64,000 bases of DNA from Neobacillus sp. OS1-2 (GTDB lineage: Bacteria > Bacillota > Bacilli > Bacillales > Cytobacillaceae): the NCBI RefSeq assembly GCF_030915505.1, contig NZ_CP133265.1, positions 3,252,001 to 3,316,000 on the forward strand, written 5' to 3'. Of this stretch, positions 26,944-35,427 are shown in pieces. The translations under genes and the position numbers were made by a program. Under the pieces are notes generated by a model that worked only from the letters and a program-made list of their open reading frames with translations, had not been told where the DNA came from and searched no databases. Position 1 is the first letter of the stretch; each line of letters opens with the position of its first letter.

Positions 26944-28761
26944 ATGTGCGGAATCTCGGGGTGGGTAAATTTTTCACATCCAATAAAAAACGAAACAGAT
27001 ACATTAACGAAAATGGTGAATACGTTAGCGAAAAGGGGTCCTGATGAAACCAACATTTGGTTTGATACACATGTTGGTTTTGGTCATAAGCGGTTAATTG
27101 TTGTCGATCCTGAAGGGGGCAGACAACCAATGACCAAGCAAAAAGGGGATCTTGATTACACCATTTGCTACAACGGCGAATTATATAACACTGAAGATAT
27201 CCGCAAAATACTCCATACTAAAGGATATTCCTTTAAAGGTCATTCTGATACAGAAGTTCTGTTAACTGCCTATATAGAATGGGCGGAGGAATGTGTAAAT
27301 TATTTAAACGGCATATATGCCTTTGCCATATGGGATTCGAAAAGAGAACAACTCTTTATTGGACGAGATCGGCTTGGAGTAAAACCATTATTTTTCACCG
27401 AGCATAAAAAAGGGCTTATCTTTGCTTCAGAGTTGAAGGCCATTCTAGCCCATCCGGAAATCAAAACTGAAATTGACCAGGAAGGGCTAGCTGAAATATT
27501 CGGTGCAGGGCCATCAAGGGCACCTGGGTCCGGTGTGTTTAAAGGAATGAAAGAGTTGAGACCCGCTCATGCGCTGACATTTTCAAAAAACGGCCTAAAA
27601 ATATGGCGTTATTGGAATGTAAAAAGTGAAGAGCATAAGGATGGTGTCGAAGAAACAGCGGAAAAGGTTCGTTATTTAGTGACCGACGCTGTAACGAGAC
27701 AGCTTGTTTCCGATGTACCCTTATGTACATTCTTATCCGGGGGTCTTGATTCCAGCATCATTACGGCCATTGCTGCAAAAGGATTTCAAGAACAGGGAAA
27801 AGGGCAGCTTCATACGTATTCCATCGATTATGAAGGAAATGACCAATATTTTTCCTCGAATGAATTTCAGCCTGATGCTGATGAGCGATTCATACAAATG
27901 ATAACAGATCAATTTCATACGAAACATTTTAACAAAACGATATCACAGCAGCAGCTTGTACATGATTTATTGGAGGCCACACATGTTAGAGATTTTCCGG
28001 GCATGGCAGATGTGGATTCTTCCTTATTATGGTTTTGTAAAGAAATAAAAAAAGACTTTGTTGTCGGCCTATCGGGCGAATGCGCCGATGAAATTTTCGG
28101 AGGATATCCATGGTTTCATCGTAAACAAGATCTTGAACGCCCGGGTTTTCCATGGATGCGTTCTGTCGGTGAGAGACAAGATTTATTAAAATCGCATTGG
28201 CAGGAAAAATTGAAACTGGATGAATACAGCAGTGAACAATATCAAAAAGCTATTGCGGAAACCCCGAAAATGGAAGGGGAAAGTTTGGTTGAGGCGAAGC
28301 GGAGAGAATTGTTTTATATTAATATGACCTGGTTTATGACGACATTGCTGGATCGAAAAGACCGTATGAGTATGGGGGCGAGCCTTGAAGTCAGAGTTCC
28401 ATTTGCTGACCACCGACTTGTGGAATACGTGTGGAACATCCCATGGGAGATGAAAATGTACCGCGGCAGGGAAAAAGGGATTCTAAGAAAGGCCTTTGAG
28501 GGGATTCTTCCGGAGGAGGTCCTTTACCGAAAGAAAAGTCCTTATCCAAAGACGCACAATCCGGCATATACGGTGGCCATTCAAAAATGGGTGGAGTCAA
28601 TCCTACAAGATAAATCCTCGGTATTGCATGAATTTTTCCAAAAGGATCGGTTGGAAAAGATTGTCGAGACGGGGGAAATCCTTTCAAGAACCGTGGTTTG
28701 GCCAGCTCATGACAGGGCCGCAATTATTGGCCTATCTTGTGCAGCTTCACACATGGTTTAA
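26944..28761 (+). CDS. asnB: Asparagine synthetase, glutamine-hydrolysing
   Basis: Class II amidotransferase of 605 residues that makes asparagine from aspartate, ATP and glutamine. The N-terminal glutaminase needs Cys as residue 2: 'MCGISGWVNF' from ATG 26944, not the in-frame ATG at 26938. It has 'AKRGPDETN', 'YNGELYN', and the synthetase PP-loop 'TFLSGGLDSSIITAIAA'. 'GLSGECADEIFGGYPWF' and 'EVRVPFADHRLVEYVWNIP' are also conserved. The site matches asnO of B. subtilis, which acts in sporulation, but overall it looks like a separate bacterial AsnB type. A terminator sits directly before the next gene. Confidence 0.92.
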   Translation: MCGISGWVNFSHPIKNETDTLTKMVNTLAKRGPDETNIWFDTHVGFGHKRLIVVDPEGGRQPMTKQKGDLDYTICYNGELYNTEDIRKILHTKGYSFKGHSDTEVLLTAYIEWAEECVNYLNGIYAFAIWDSKREQLFIGRDRLGVKPLFFTEHKKGLIFASELKAILAHPEIKTEIDQEGLAEIFGAGPSRAPGSGVFKGMKELRPAHALTFSKNGLKIWRYWNVKSEEHKDGVEETAEKVRYLVTDAVTRQLVSDVPLCTFLSGGLDSSIITAIAAKGFQEQGKGQLHTYSIDYEGNDQYFSSNEFQPDADERFIQMITDQFHTKHFNKTISQQQLVHDLLEATHVRDFPGMADVDSSLLWFCKEIKKDFVVGLSGECADEIFGGYPWFHRKQDLERPGFPWMRSVGERQDLLKSHWQEKLKLDEYSSEQYQKAIAETPKMEGESLVEAKRRELFYINMTWFMTTLLDRKDRMSMGASLEVRVPFADHRLVEYVWNIPWEMKMYRGREKGILRKAFEGILPEEVLYRKKSPYPKTHNPAYTVAIQKWVESILQDKSSVLHEFFQKDRLEKIVETGEILSRTVVWPAHDRAAIIGLSCAASHMV

Positions 28762-28880
28762 GGATTACGATATTAATATAGTGAAGTAGAAAGTGAATCA
28801 ACAAATGAAAAATGCAGTTTTATTTCAAAAAGTAGAAATTAAATTTGGAATAAAAACCTTATTAGATTAAAATAAGTGTT

Positions 28881-28906
28881 GGGAAGAGGGTGCTCTTCCC
28901 TTTTTT
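28881..28906 (+). terminator. Terminator between asnB and the amylase-like gene
   Basis: Stem GGGAAGAG, loop GGTG, CTCTTCCC, then six T. The next ribosome site, GGAGGAGG, begins at once at 28907. Confidence 0.9.
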
Positions 28907-28921
28907 GGAGGAGGAAAATAG

Positions 28922-30448
28922 ATGAAGAAAATTACACTCTTTTTAATCACCTTATTATTCATTTCAGCCCTGCCGGCCCAAGCTGCTATAGAAAAGAAAG
29001 ACAGGCTGTGGCAGGATGAAACTGTATATTCTATCATGATTGACCGGTTCAACAACGGGGATATAAACAATGATATCGATGTGAATGCCAAGGACCCCAA
29101 TGTCTATAACGGCGGCGACTTTCAAGGGATTATTGACAAATTAGATTACATACAGGATATGGGCTTCACTGCCATTCGTTTAACACCCATCTTCGATAAT
29201 GCCAAGAATGGATACCATGGCTATTGGGTGAATGATTTTTACAAAACGGATGAGCATTTTGGATCGATGAAGACGTTTCAAAAGCTTGTGAAAGAAGCAC
29301 ATAAGCGAAAAATAAAGGTATTAATGGATTTTGTCACGAATAACACTGCCGCTACCCATCCGTGGGTAAAGGATTCAAGCAAACAAGACTGGTTTCATCA
29401 AAAACAGGAAATCGTTGATACGAATAATCAGCAAGAGCTTGAAAATGGCTGGGTCGATGGATTACCTGACCTTAATCAGGACAACCCCGAAGTCAAAAAG
29501 TACTTAATCGATGCAGCAAAATGGTGGATGAAGAAAACAGATGTGGATGGATATAGCCTTCCAGAGGTCAATCATGTTCCAGTAAGCTTTTGGACTGATT
29601 TTTCAAAGGAGGTAAAGAAAGGGAAAAAGGGATTTTTCCTAATTGGCCTTCCAGCTGAGAATGCGGCATTGGATGTAAATAAATATCATGATGCCGGAAT
29701 TGACAGCTTATTTGATTATTCCCAAAGTGAGAAATTAAGAAAGGCTTTTGCAACGACAAATCAATCTTTTAGCCCCCTTAACTCTGCCTTTTATAGTTCT
29801 GAAAAAAAAGACGGATTAATGGCCAACTTTTTAGATAATGAATATACGACAAGATTTACGAATGATATTGTTGACAAGAGACAGTTTCCTGGCTCACGGT
29901 GGAAAACAGCTTTAACTTATTTGTATACGACCCCAGGTGTTCCGATGTTTTATTATGGAACTGAAATTGCCTTAATTGGGGGAGATATTCCCGATAACCG
30001 CAGACAGATGAATTTTCGTACGGAAAAAGAACTGATCGAATATATTACCAAGCTTGCCGAGCAGCGAAAACAACTTGCTTCTTTAACAAGAGGGACGATG
30101 GAAGTGCTTTATGACAAAGGTGGAATGATGGTTTATAAACGGGTCTATAAAGGGGAAACATCAGTCGTTGCCATCAATAATTCCACCAAATCACAAAAGG
30201 TTATTTTAACAGATAAGCAGTTAGCGGACGGTAAGGAGCTCCGTGGTTTACTTGGAGGGGATCTTGTTCGCAGTCGTCAACATCAATACATTCTCATCCA
30301 AGATCGCGATAATTCTGAAATATATGTACTGACCGAAAAAAGTGGAATTAAGATTTCACTTATTGCCTCCTTAATTGTCGTTTATATCTTAGTGGGTATC
30401 TTCCTTTACTTCCTCATCAAGAGAAGAAAAACGAAAAGAATAGACTAA
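28922..30448 (+). CDS. Membrane-anchored family-13 amylase-like protein lacking the catalytic triad
   Basis: 508 residues: signal peptide (1-21, ending 'LPAQAA'), GH13 barrel, and a C-terminal transmembrane helix at about 477-497 followed by 'KRRKTKRID'. The fold is clear from 'DETVYSIMIDRFNNGD', 'GGDFQGIIDKLDYI' and 'GYHGYWVNDFY'. The catalytic positions are changed: region I reads DFVTNN (139-141 area; His lost), region II 'GYSLPEVNH' (210-218) replaces G-R-D with Ser and Pro at Arg and the nucleophile, region III 'LIGLP' replaces the acid Glu, and region IV 'FLDNEYTTR' (303-311) replaces His-Asp. It is probably a surface sugar-binding or structural pseudoenzyme. The reading frame is intact. 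Confidence 0.88.
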   Translation: MKKITLFLITLLFISALPAQAAIEKKDRLWQDETVYSIMIDRFNNGDINNDIDVNAKDPNVYNGGDFQGIIDKLDYIQDMGFTAIRLTPIFDNAKNGYHGYWVNDFYKTDEHFGSMKTFQKLVKEAHKRKIKVLMDFVTNNTAATHPWVKDSSKQDWFHQKQEIVDTNNQQELENGWVDGLPDLNQDNPEVKKYLIDAAKWWMKKTDVDGYSLPEVNHVPVSFWTDFSKEVKKGKKGFFLIGLPAENAALDVNKYHDAGIDSLFDYSQSEKLRKAFATTNQSFSPLNSAFYSSEKKDGLMANFLDNEYTTRFTNDIVDKRQFPGSRWKTALTYLYTTPGVPMFYYGTEIALIGGDIPDNRRQMNFRTEKELIEYITKLAEQRKQLASLTRGTMEVLYDKGGMMVYKRVYKGETSVVAINNSTKSQKVILTDKQLADGKELRGLLGGDLVRSRQHQYILIQDRDNSEIYVLTEKSGIKISLIASLIVVYILVGIFLYFLIKRRKTKRID

Positions 30449-30451
30449 AAC

Positions 30452-30484
30452 GTATCGGCGGTTGTCCCGCCGATACATTTTTTT
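30452..30484. terminator. Terminator after the amylase-like gene, shared with the convergent dehydrogenase gene
   Basis: Perfect 10-bp stem GTATCGGCGG / CCGCCGATAC with a 5-nt loop, then a T run that overlaps the stop codon of the minus-strand gene. Confidence 0.9.
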
Positions 30485-31355
30485 AGCCATTGACAATTGT
30501 CCCGCCATTTACATGAATCATTTGCCCGCTGACATATGAGGAGTCATCAGACGCTAAGAACACATAGGCGGGTGCCAACTCATAAGGCTGTCCTGCACGT
30601 CCCATTGGGGAGGTAGACCCAAACGTGGCAACTTTATCCTCCGTAAATGTTGATGGGATGAGCGGAGTCCAAATAGGGCCCGGAGCTACTCCATTTACAC
30701 GTATTCCCTGTGCAGCGAGTGACATGGCCAAGGATCGCGTAAAAGAAACAATGGCTCCCTTAGATGCGGAGTAATCAAGTAATTGTTCATTTCCTTCATA
30801 CGCTGTAATCGATGCGGTGTTAATGATGGATGCCCCTTCCTGTAAATAGGGAAGAGCCATTTTGGTCATATAAAAGTAGGAAAATAGATTGGTTCGAAAT
30901 GTTTTCTCCAGCTGTGCCGATGTAATATTCAATAGGCTTTGTTGTGGATGCTGCTCTGCCGCATTATTGACGAGTATATCCAGCCTACCAAATTGATCAA
31001 TTGTCTTATTCACGATCTCTTTACAAAATTCTTCATCGCCAATGTCACCGGCATAAAGGAGGCAAGTGCGACCTTCTGCTTCGATTAGCTGCTTTGTTTC
31101 CTCGGCATCCTGATGTTCTTCTAAATAAACAATCGCGATATCTGCACCCTCCTTGGCAAAATAAATCGCAACAGATTTGCCGATTCCACTATCGCCCCCC
31201 GTAATGATCGCGGTTTTACCAGCTAATTTGTCTCCAGACTTATAATTGGGAGCAACAGAAATCGGAAGCGGATTCATTTCACTTTCTATTCCAGGCTGGT
31301 GGTTTTGATGCTGGGGCGGAAATGTTTGCTTTTGTTGGTTTTTATTACTACTCAT
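30483..31355 (-). CDS. Short-chain dehydrogenase/reductase, general-stress (YhxD/Gsp39) type
   Basis: NAD(P)-dependent oxidoreductase of 290 residues. A Gln/His-rich N-terminal tail of about 40 residues precedes the Rossmann motif 'TGGDSGIGKSVA'. 'NNAAEQHP', the catalytic Ser in 'NTASITAYEG' and the Tyr-x3-Lys in 'DYSASKGAIVSF' are all present. This tailed type includes the B. subtilis YhxD, YhdF and YdaD stress proteins. The start ATG follows GGAGG. Substrate unknown. No sigma-B promoter was recognised. A full dispersed repeat lies upstream. Confidence 0.88.
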   Translation of the reverse strand: MSSNKNQQKQTFPPQHQNHQPGIESEMNPLPISVAPNYKSGDKLAGKTAIITGGDSGIGKSVAIYFAKEGADIAIVYLEEHQDAEETKQLIEAEGRTCLLYAGDIGDEEFCKEIVNKTIDQFGRLDILVNNAAEQHPQQSLLNITSAQLEKTFRTNLFSYFYMTKMALPYLQEGASIINTASITAYEGNEQLLDYSASKGAIVSFTRSLAMSLAAQGIRVNGVAPGPIWTPLIPSTFTEDKVATFGSTSPMGRAGQPYELAPAYVFLASDDSSYVSGQMIHVNGGTIVNG

Positions 31356-31398
31356 TTATGAAAACCTCCGTTAGTTTATCAAAAAAATATAATTTTAA

Positions 31399-31556
31399 CT
31401 TTGAGAATTGTCCAGCTCCAGGCGCCATCGGCTAGTGTACTTCACTCTTCTCCCTAGGATAAGTCAACATCGGATCGCCACGCTCTCCGTGTTTCCTTTA
31501 TCTCAATCGAAGCGCTCCAGTCCATACGACGATAGACGGCGCCTTCCGCTTTTCTT
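31399..31556. repeat. Second full copy of the dispersed intergenic repeat
   Basis: About 158 bp starting 'ACTTTGAGAATTGTCCAGC', clearly homologous to 21601-21762, including 'GATAAGTCAA', 'CGTGTTTCCTTTATCTCA' and a GC-rich end 'GGCGCCTTCCGC'. Differences are scattered, so the two copies are diverged family members, not recent duplicates. Confidence 0.8.
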
Positions 31557-31594
31557 GTTAGTTTTCATTAAATGAGTTAAATTATGAAAAGAAA

Positions 31595-31627
31595 TAAAAA
31601 AGGCATGAAGGATTAAACCTTCTGCCT
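31595..31627 (-). terminator. Terminator of the yajQ gene, minus strand
   Basis: On the minus strand GGCAGAAGG pairs with CCTTCATGCC (one bulge) and is followed by a U run. Confidence 0.8.
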
Positions 31628-31633
31628 AACACC

Positions 31634-32125
31634 TTATCGGTAATTGATGAATTGGACATCAATACTAAGGTCTGCTTCACGGACCAAGGAAATAATTTTT
31701 TGTAAATCATCCCGGTTTTTGCCGCTGACACGGACCTGATCGTCCTGCACTTGACTTTTCACTTTGACACCACTATTTTTTATAATCGTGTTAATCTTTT
31801 TAGCATTTTCTTTATCGATCCCTTGAGCAATTTTTGCTCTTTGCCGCACCGTTCCTCCTGATGCCCTTTCGATTTTCCCATAATCAAGATTTTTTACAGG
31901 AACACCTCTTTTAATTAATTTACTAAATAATACATCCTTTAATTGATCCATTTTATATTCGTCGTCAGAAATGAGGACCAGCTCTTCCTTATCAAGTGAA
32001 ACTTCACTTTTGCTGCCCTTAAAATCGTAACGGGTGCCGATCTCTTTCATTGTTGCCGTAATGGCATTTGTGACTTCGGTAAATTCAACTTTGGATACAA
32101 TATCAAATGAGCTGTCTTTAGACAT
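31634..32125 (-). CDS. yajQ: YajQ-family nucleotide-binding protein (YitK)
   Basis: 163-residue protein made of two ferredoxin-like halves. The N-terminus '[18 protein letters not shown]' and '[19 protein letters not shown]' are diagnostic, as is the C-terminal '[11 protein letters not shown]'. Some YajQ proteins bind cyclic di-GMP or nucleic acid; which applies here is unknown. ATG 32125 follows GGAGG. B. subtilis has yitK next to yitL, and the same pair is divergent here. Confidence 0.92.
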   Translation of the reverse strand: MSKDSSFDIVSKVEFTEVTNAITATMKEIGTRYDFKGSKSEVSLDKEELVLISDDEYKMDQLKDVLFSKLIKRGVPVKNLDYGKIERASGGTVRQRAKIAQGIDKENAKKINTIIKNSGVKVKSQVQDDQVRVSGKNRDDLQKIISLVREADLSIDVQFINYR

Positions 32126-32226
32126 CGTTTTAACCTCCATTTTAAAATAAATAGAAACATAAGCTCCTGCAAAAGTTTCCCTTTATGGGTACATTATAGT
32201 AAAATATATCAGTCTAAACAAGATTA

Positions 32227-32262
32227 GAAAAGCGGAAGCGCCTAGCTGCTTGCGCTAGACAG
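32227..32262. repeat. Short fragment of the dispersed repeat, inverted
   Basis: 'GAAAAGCGGAAGCGCCTAGC' is the reverse orientation of the repeat end seen elsewhere. Confidence 0.55.
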
Positions 32263-32308
32263 GAATCTCACAGGAAAAATCTCCGAAAAAAGAAAAGGGG
32301 AGTTATAT

Positions 32309-33169
32309 ATGTCACTCAATGAATTAATAGGTCAAGCAACAACGCTTACTGTTGCGCGGAAAGCCGAGTTTGGCTATTTTTTATCTGATGGAAATGAAGA
32401 TGTTTTATTGCATAGTAATCAAGCGCATCAAGAATTAGCGGAAGGAGACGAAGTCGAAGTCTTTATATTTGTCGATTCACAAGGGAGAATATCCGCTTCG
32501 ATGACGATTCCGGAAGTTTCTGTTGGACAATACGCTTGGGTAAAAGTAACAGATACAAACCCGAGAATCGGCGTCTTTTTAAATATTGGCCTCCCAAAGG
32601 ATATTCTGTTAGGTGCTGATGATCTTCCAGCCCATCAATCGGTCTGGCCGAACATCGGTGATATGGTGTATGTCACCCTAAGAGTAAATCGTAATCATCT
32701 GATTTATGCAAAGCAAGCCAGTGATCAAGTGATTCAATCGATTTCCGTCAAGGCAACCGAGAAAGATTTTAATAAAAATATCCAAGGTCATATATACCGT
32801 ACGGCAAAGGTAGGCAGCTGGGTCTACACTATTGAAGGCTTTAAAGGATTTATTCATGAATCACAACGGGGTACAGAGCCACGGTTAGGTGAAAAAGTAG
32901 AAGGACGGATCATTGACGTCAAGGAAGATGGAACGATTAATGTTTCTTTACTTGCAAGAAAAGAGGAATCACAAGATTTGGATGCAGCTAGAATCTACGA
33001 GTACTTAATGAGTAGAAATGGTGCCATGCCATTTAGTGATAAAAGCACACCGGAAGATATCCAAGAGCGATTTGACTTAAGCAAAGGGGCCTTTAAACGT
33101 GCGCTGGGGAAACTGATGAAAGAAGGTAAGGTCTACCAAGAAGGTAGCTGGACATATGTAAAAAACTAA
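32309..33169 (+). CDS. cvfB: S1-domain RNA-binding protein CvfB (YitL)
   Basis: 286-residue CvfB-family protein with tandem S1-like domains and a C-terminal winged helix. The start 'LIGQATTLTVARKAEFGYFL', 'LPKDILLGADDLP' and the last S1 motif 'LGEKVEGRIIDVKEDGTINV' are typical. The winged helix reads 'FDLSKGAFKRALGKLMKEGK'. In Staphylococcus aureus CvfB affects virulence gene expression; in Bacillus the role is unclear. ATG 32309 follows AAAGGGGAG. Confidence 0.92.
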   Translation: MSLNELIGQATTLTVARKAEFGYFLSDGNEDVLLHSNQAHQELAEGDEVEVFIFVDSQGRISASMTIPEVSVGQYAWVKVTDTNPRIGVFLNIGLPKDILLGADDLPAHQSVWPNIGDMVYVTLRVNRNHLIYAKQASDQVIQSISVKATEKDFNKNIQGHIYRTAKVGSWVYTIEGFKGFIHESQRGTEPRLGEKVEGRIIDVKEDGTINVSLLARKEESQDLDAARIYEYLMSRNGAMPFSDKSTPEDIQERFDLSKGAFKRALGKLMKEGKVYQEGSWTYVKN

Positions 33170-33233
33170 CTTACATACTCTCTTTCTTAATGCTTACACT
33201 AAGGTTGCAAGGAATTTTGAAAGGAGCATGGTA

Positions 33234-33365
33234 ATGCCGCACACTTCTGATAATGACAAAAAAGCAAAAGACAATAATGCCCTTCACCACGAAAAGAATA
33301 TGATGCGTGAAAAAAACCGTCAGGCAGGGAAAAATCAATACACAAAGAAAACAGACCATAAATAA
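33234..33365 (+). CDS. Small DUF3941-type protein
   Basis: 43-residue, very hydrophilic protein starting 'MPHTSDNDKKAKDNNALHHE' and ending 'YTKKTDHK'. This fits the small Bacillus DUF3941 family as I recall it. ATG 33234 follows AAAGGAG. It lies just after cvfB and ends at a strong terminator. The composition (Lys, Asn, Asp, His) recalls small spore proteins, but no function is known. An antisense frame at 33171-33386 is the shadow. Confidence 0.75.
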   Translation: MPHTSDNDKKAKDNNALHHEKNMMREKNRQAGKNQYTKKTDHK

Positions 33366-33367
33366 TA

Positions 33368-33400
33368 AGGAATGAGGTGCGAGCACCTCATTCCTTTCTT
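33368..33400. terminator. Terminator between the DUF3941 gene and the convergent DsrE-type gene
   Basis: 12-bp stem AGGAATGAGGTG / CACCTCATTCCT with loop CGAG and a T-rich tail. Confidence 0.9.
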
Positions 33401-33401
33401 T

Positions 33402-33740
33402 TTAAGAAATGGTTAAAATCTCATATTTTGCTGCCAAATCAATAAAGTCGCCCATCCCACTAATTTTGCCAACTTCCAATTTTTCAGTTACTTCATAGTG
33501 ATCGGCACATGTTTTACATGCTAAAATATCGACACCTTTTGCTTCCAATTCTTTTAGATGAACCGAGACAAGAGATTCCTCAGTCATGGTGAGCACTCCG
33601 CTATTCATACAAAAAACGGCTGCCGGGAGCTCTTCCTTTTGCTTAAGTATCGTAAAGAAAGTTTCAAGGATACTTTCACCAAGAATTTGGTCGCCCCTGC
33701 CAAGTTGATTCGAGCTAACTAAAATCACTTTGTTTTTCAT
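33402..33740 (-). CDS. DsrE/YedF-like sulfurtransferase-fold protein
   Basis: 112-residue protein matching the C-terminal DsrE-like half of YedF proteins: 'SSNQLGRGDQILGESILETF', 'FCMNSGVLTMTEES' and 'GVDILACKTCADHYEV'. The N-terminal TusA-like half of full YedF is absent. A Cys pair (CKTC) sits where the family has its conserved cysteine. The gene lies 16 bp after a SufT-like gene on the same strand, probably in one operon, suggesting sulfur or iron-sulfur traffic. A selenium role, known for some YedF homologues, is not supported by neighbours. Confidence 0.78.
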   Translation of the reverse strand: MKNKVILVSSNQLGRGDQILGESILETFFTILKQKEELPAAVFCMNSGVLTMTEESLVSVHLKELEAKGVDILACKTCADHYEVTEKLEVGKISGMGDFIDLAAKYEILTIS

Positions 33741-33756
33741 GTGCTATCATCACTCC

Positions 33757-34065
33757 TTAACGGATACCTAAGGCGATTTTCGCATAACGGGACATCATTT
33801 CTTTATTCCAAGGCGGATTCCAAACAATATTTACTTCCGTTTCTTTGATCTCAGGGATGTCAGTTAGTGCTCTTTTCACTTGGTCGACAATGGTTCCAGC
33901 AAGTGGGCAGCCCATTGCCGTTAACGTCATCGTAACTGTAGCCTTTCCCTCATCATCCAATTCAACATCATATACCAAGCCTAAATTGACGATGTCGACA
34001 CCTAACTCAGGGTCAATAACTAACTCTAATGCACCCATAATGTTTTCTTTTAATTCTTCATTCAT
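33757..34065 (-). CDS. yitW: MIP18/SufT-type metal-sulfur cluster assembly factor (YitW)
   Basis: 102-residue DUF59 protein. 'VIDPELGVDIVNLGLVYDVE' and 'TLTAMGCPLAGTIVDQVK', with the conserved cysteine, are diagnostic, and the C-terminal 'NPPWNKEMMSRYAKIALGI' is typical of YitW. Homologues assist maturation of iron-sulfur proteins. The ribosome site AAGGAG precedes ATG 34065. The downstream DsrE-like gene is probably co-transcribed. B. subtilis yitW is near yitU as here. Confidence 0.92.
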   Translation of the reverse strand: MNEELKENIMGALELVIDPELGVDIVNLGLVYDVELDDEGKATVTMTLTAMGCPLAGTIVDQVKRALTDIPEIKETEVNIVWNPPWNKEMMSRYAKIALGIR

Positions 34066-34345
34066 ATGGTTTCACTCCTTACTATATTTTTATTTACTTC
34101 ATTGCTAGTTTTTATTACAATTTCCAAAAGGCGGTAATTAAAACCGCTTTTGTTTGAACATATAAAAGTATATAGCTTTTTTGTTGCTTTTGGTGTGAAT
34201 TTTTTTACAGGTTAGATATAAAGTTGTTAACATAGTAAATATAGAAATAATAATCATCATTCTTACATGTAGTGTATCATGTAAACAATTTTTTTCCTAA
34301 AGCAATGCATTCACTAACGGAAATTTGAAATAAGAAGGAGTTAAT

Positions 34346-35155
34346 ATGGCAGAAAAACATTTAATCGCATTAGATTTAGATGGGACATTATTAAAAGATG
34401 ATAAAACTATTTCTCAAAAAAATAAGGAAATTATTCAAAAAGCAAAAGCTGAAGGTCATATTGTCATGATTGCAACCGGCAGACCTTATCGTTCAAGTGA
34501 AATGTATTATCGCGAATTGGAGCTAAACACACCAATTGTTAATTTTAATGGAGCTTTTATGCATCATCCGCTTGATTCAAGCTGGGGATTCTATCATGAA
34601 CCACTTGATGTAAAAGTAGCAAAGGACATTGTCGAAGCTTGCAGAAGTTTTCAGTTTCACAATATAATTGCCGAAGTAATGGACGATATTTATTTCCATT
34701 ACCATGATGAGAAGCTTTTAGACATTTTTAGCTTTGGCAATCCCAAAATTACCACAGGTGATTTACAAAACTTTTTAAACGATGCACCTACAAGTATGTT
34801 GATCCATACAGAGGAAGATCAGCTTAAATTAATTCGTGATCATTTATCTGAGATTCACGCCGAAGTGATTGAACAACGAAGCTGGGCTGCCCCATGGCAT
34901 GTCATTGAAATCATTAAAGTTGGGTTAAATAAAGCTGTAGGCTTGAAAAAGGCAGCAGATTACTTTGGGATCCCAACTGAAAGAATTATTGCTTTTGGCG
35001 ACGAAGACAATGATTTGGAAATGCTTGAATATGCCGGTCATGGAATTGCGATGGGAAATGGGATTGACCAGGTAAAGAATATCGCTAATGATGTAACCTT
35101 GAGTAATGAAGAAGATGGTGTTGGGGCATATTTGGCGGATTTGTTAAAATTATAA
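34346..35155 (+). CDS. yitU: Cof-type HAD-IIB phosphatase (YitU)
   Basis: 269-residue haloacid-dehalogenase hydrolase with a type IIB cap. The nucleophile motif 'LIALDLDGTLLKDDKTIS' is at the N-terminus, motif II Thr in 'IATGRPYRSS', Lys in 'GLNKAVGLKKAADYFGI' and acidic motif 'AFGDEDNDLEMLEYAG'. YitU of B. subtilis dephosphorylates flavin mononucleotide among other substrates; the same is inferred here. It is preceded by a 280-bp gap with a small hairpin (TACATG...CATGTA near 34264-34283) and no other visible feature. Confidence 0.9.
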   Translation: MAEKHLIALDLDGTLLKDDKTISQKNKEIIQKAKAEGHIVMIATGRPYRSSEMYYRELELNTPIVNFNGAFMHHPLDSSWGFYHEPLDVKVAKDIVEACRSFQFHNIIAEVMDDIYFHYHDEKLLDIFSFGNPKITTGDLQNFLNDAPTSMLIHTEEDQLKLIRDHLSEIHAEVIEQRSWAAPWHVIEIIKVGLNKAVGLKKAADYFGIPTERIIAFGDEDNDLEMLEYAGHGIAMGNGIDQVKNIANDVTLSNEEDGVGAYLADLLKL

Positions 35156-35273
35156 CGCGGAAGCACCTTGACCAAGCTTTTCCTAAATGAACGGTCTGCT
35201 TTTGGAGCATACTAATTATTGAGGCAGCGTTGCTGTTTCAATATAAGCTTCTTAGCATATTGGAGGGATTCGA

Positions 35274-35426
35274 ATGGGTAAATCAAACAAATCAAAACGC
35301 TTTGTCCAGCAAGGAAAGGATACAGTTAGCAAGCATGCCGAACGTATTCCTTATCACATGACCTACGCTGAAGCAGAAGCTCAGAAGATGGCAAATGTGC
35401 ACGAATCCTCGCTTGGAGGAATATAA
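35274..35426 (+). CDS. Unrecognised 50-residue basic protein
   Basis: I do not recognise this protein. It begins 'MGKSNKSKRFVQQGKDTVSK', contains 'ERIPYHMTYAEAEAQKMAN' and ends 'ESSLGGI'. ATG 35274 follows GGAGGG. The next gene starts 1 bp after its stop, and the next gene's ribosome site GGAGGA lies in its last codons, so the pair is translationally coupled. It is basic at the N-terminus and amphipathic toward the C-terminus; no membrane segment. Spore-associated small proteins look similar, but that is a guess. Confidence 0.7.
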   Translation: MGKSNKSKRFVQQGKDTVSKHAERIPYHMTYAEAEAQKMANVHESSLGGI

Positions 35427-35427
35427 C

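Noticed and set aside
33171..33386. Minus-strand frame of 71 codons
   Set aside because: Antisense to the small DUF3941-type gene, which has a better ribosome site and a recognisable sequence.
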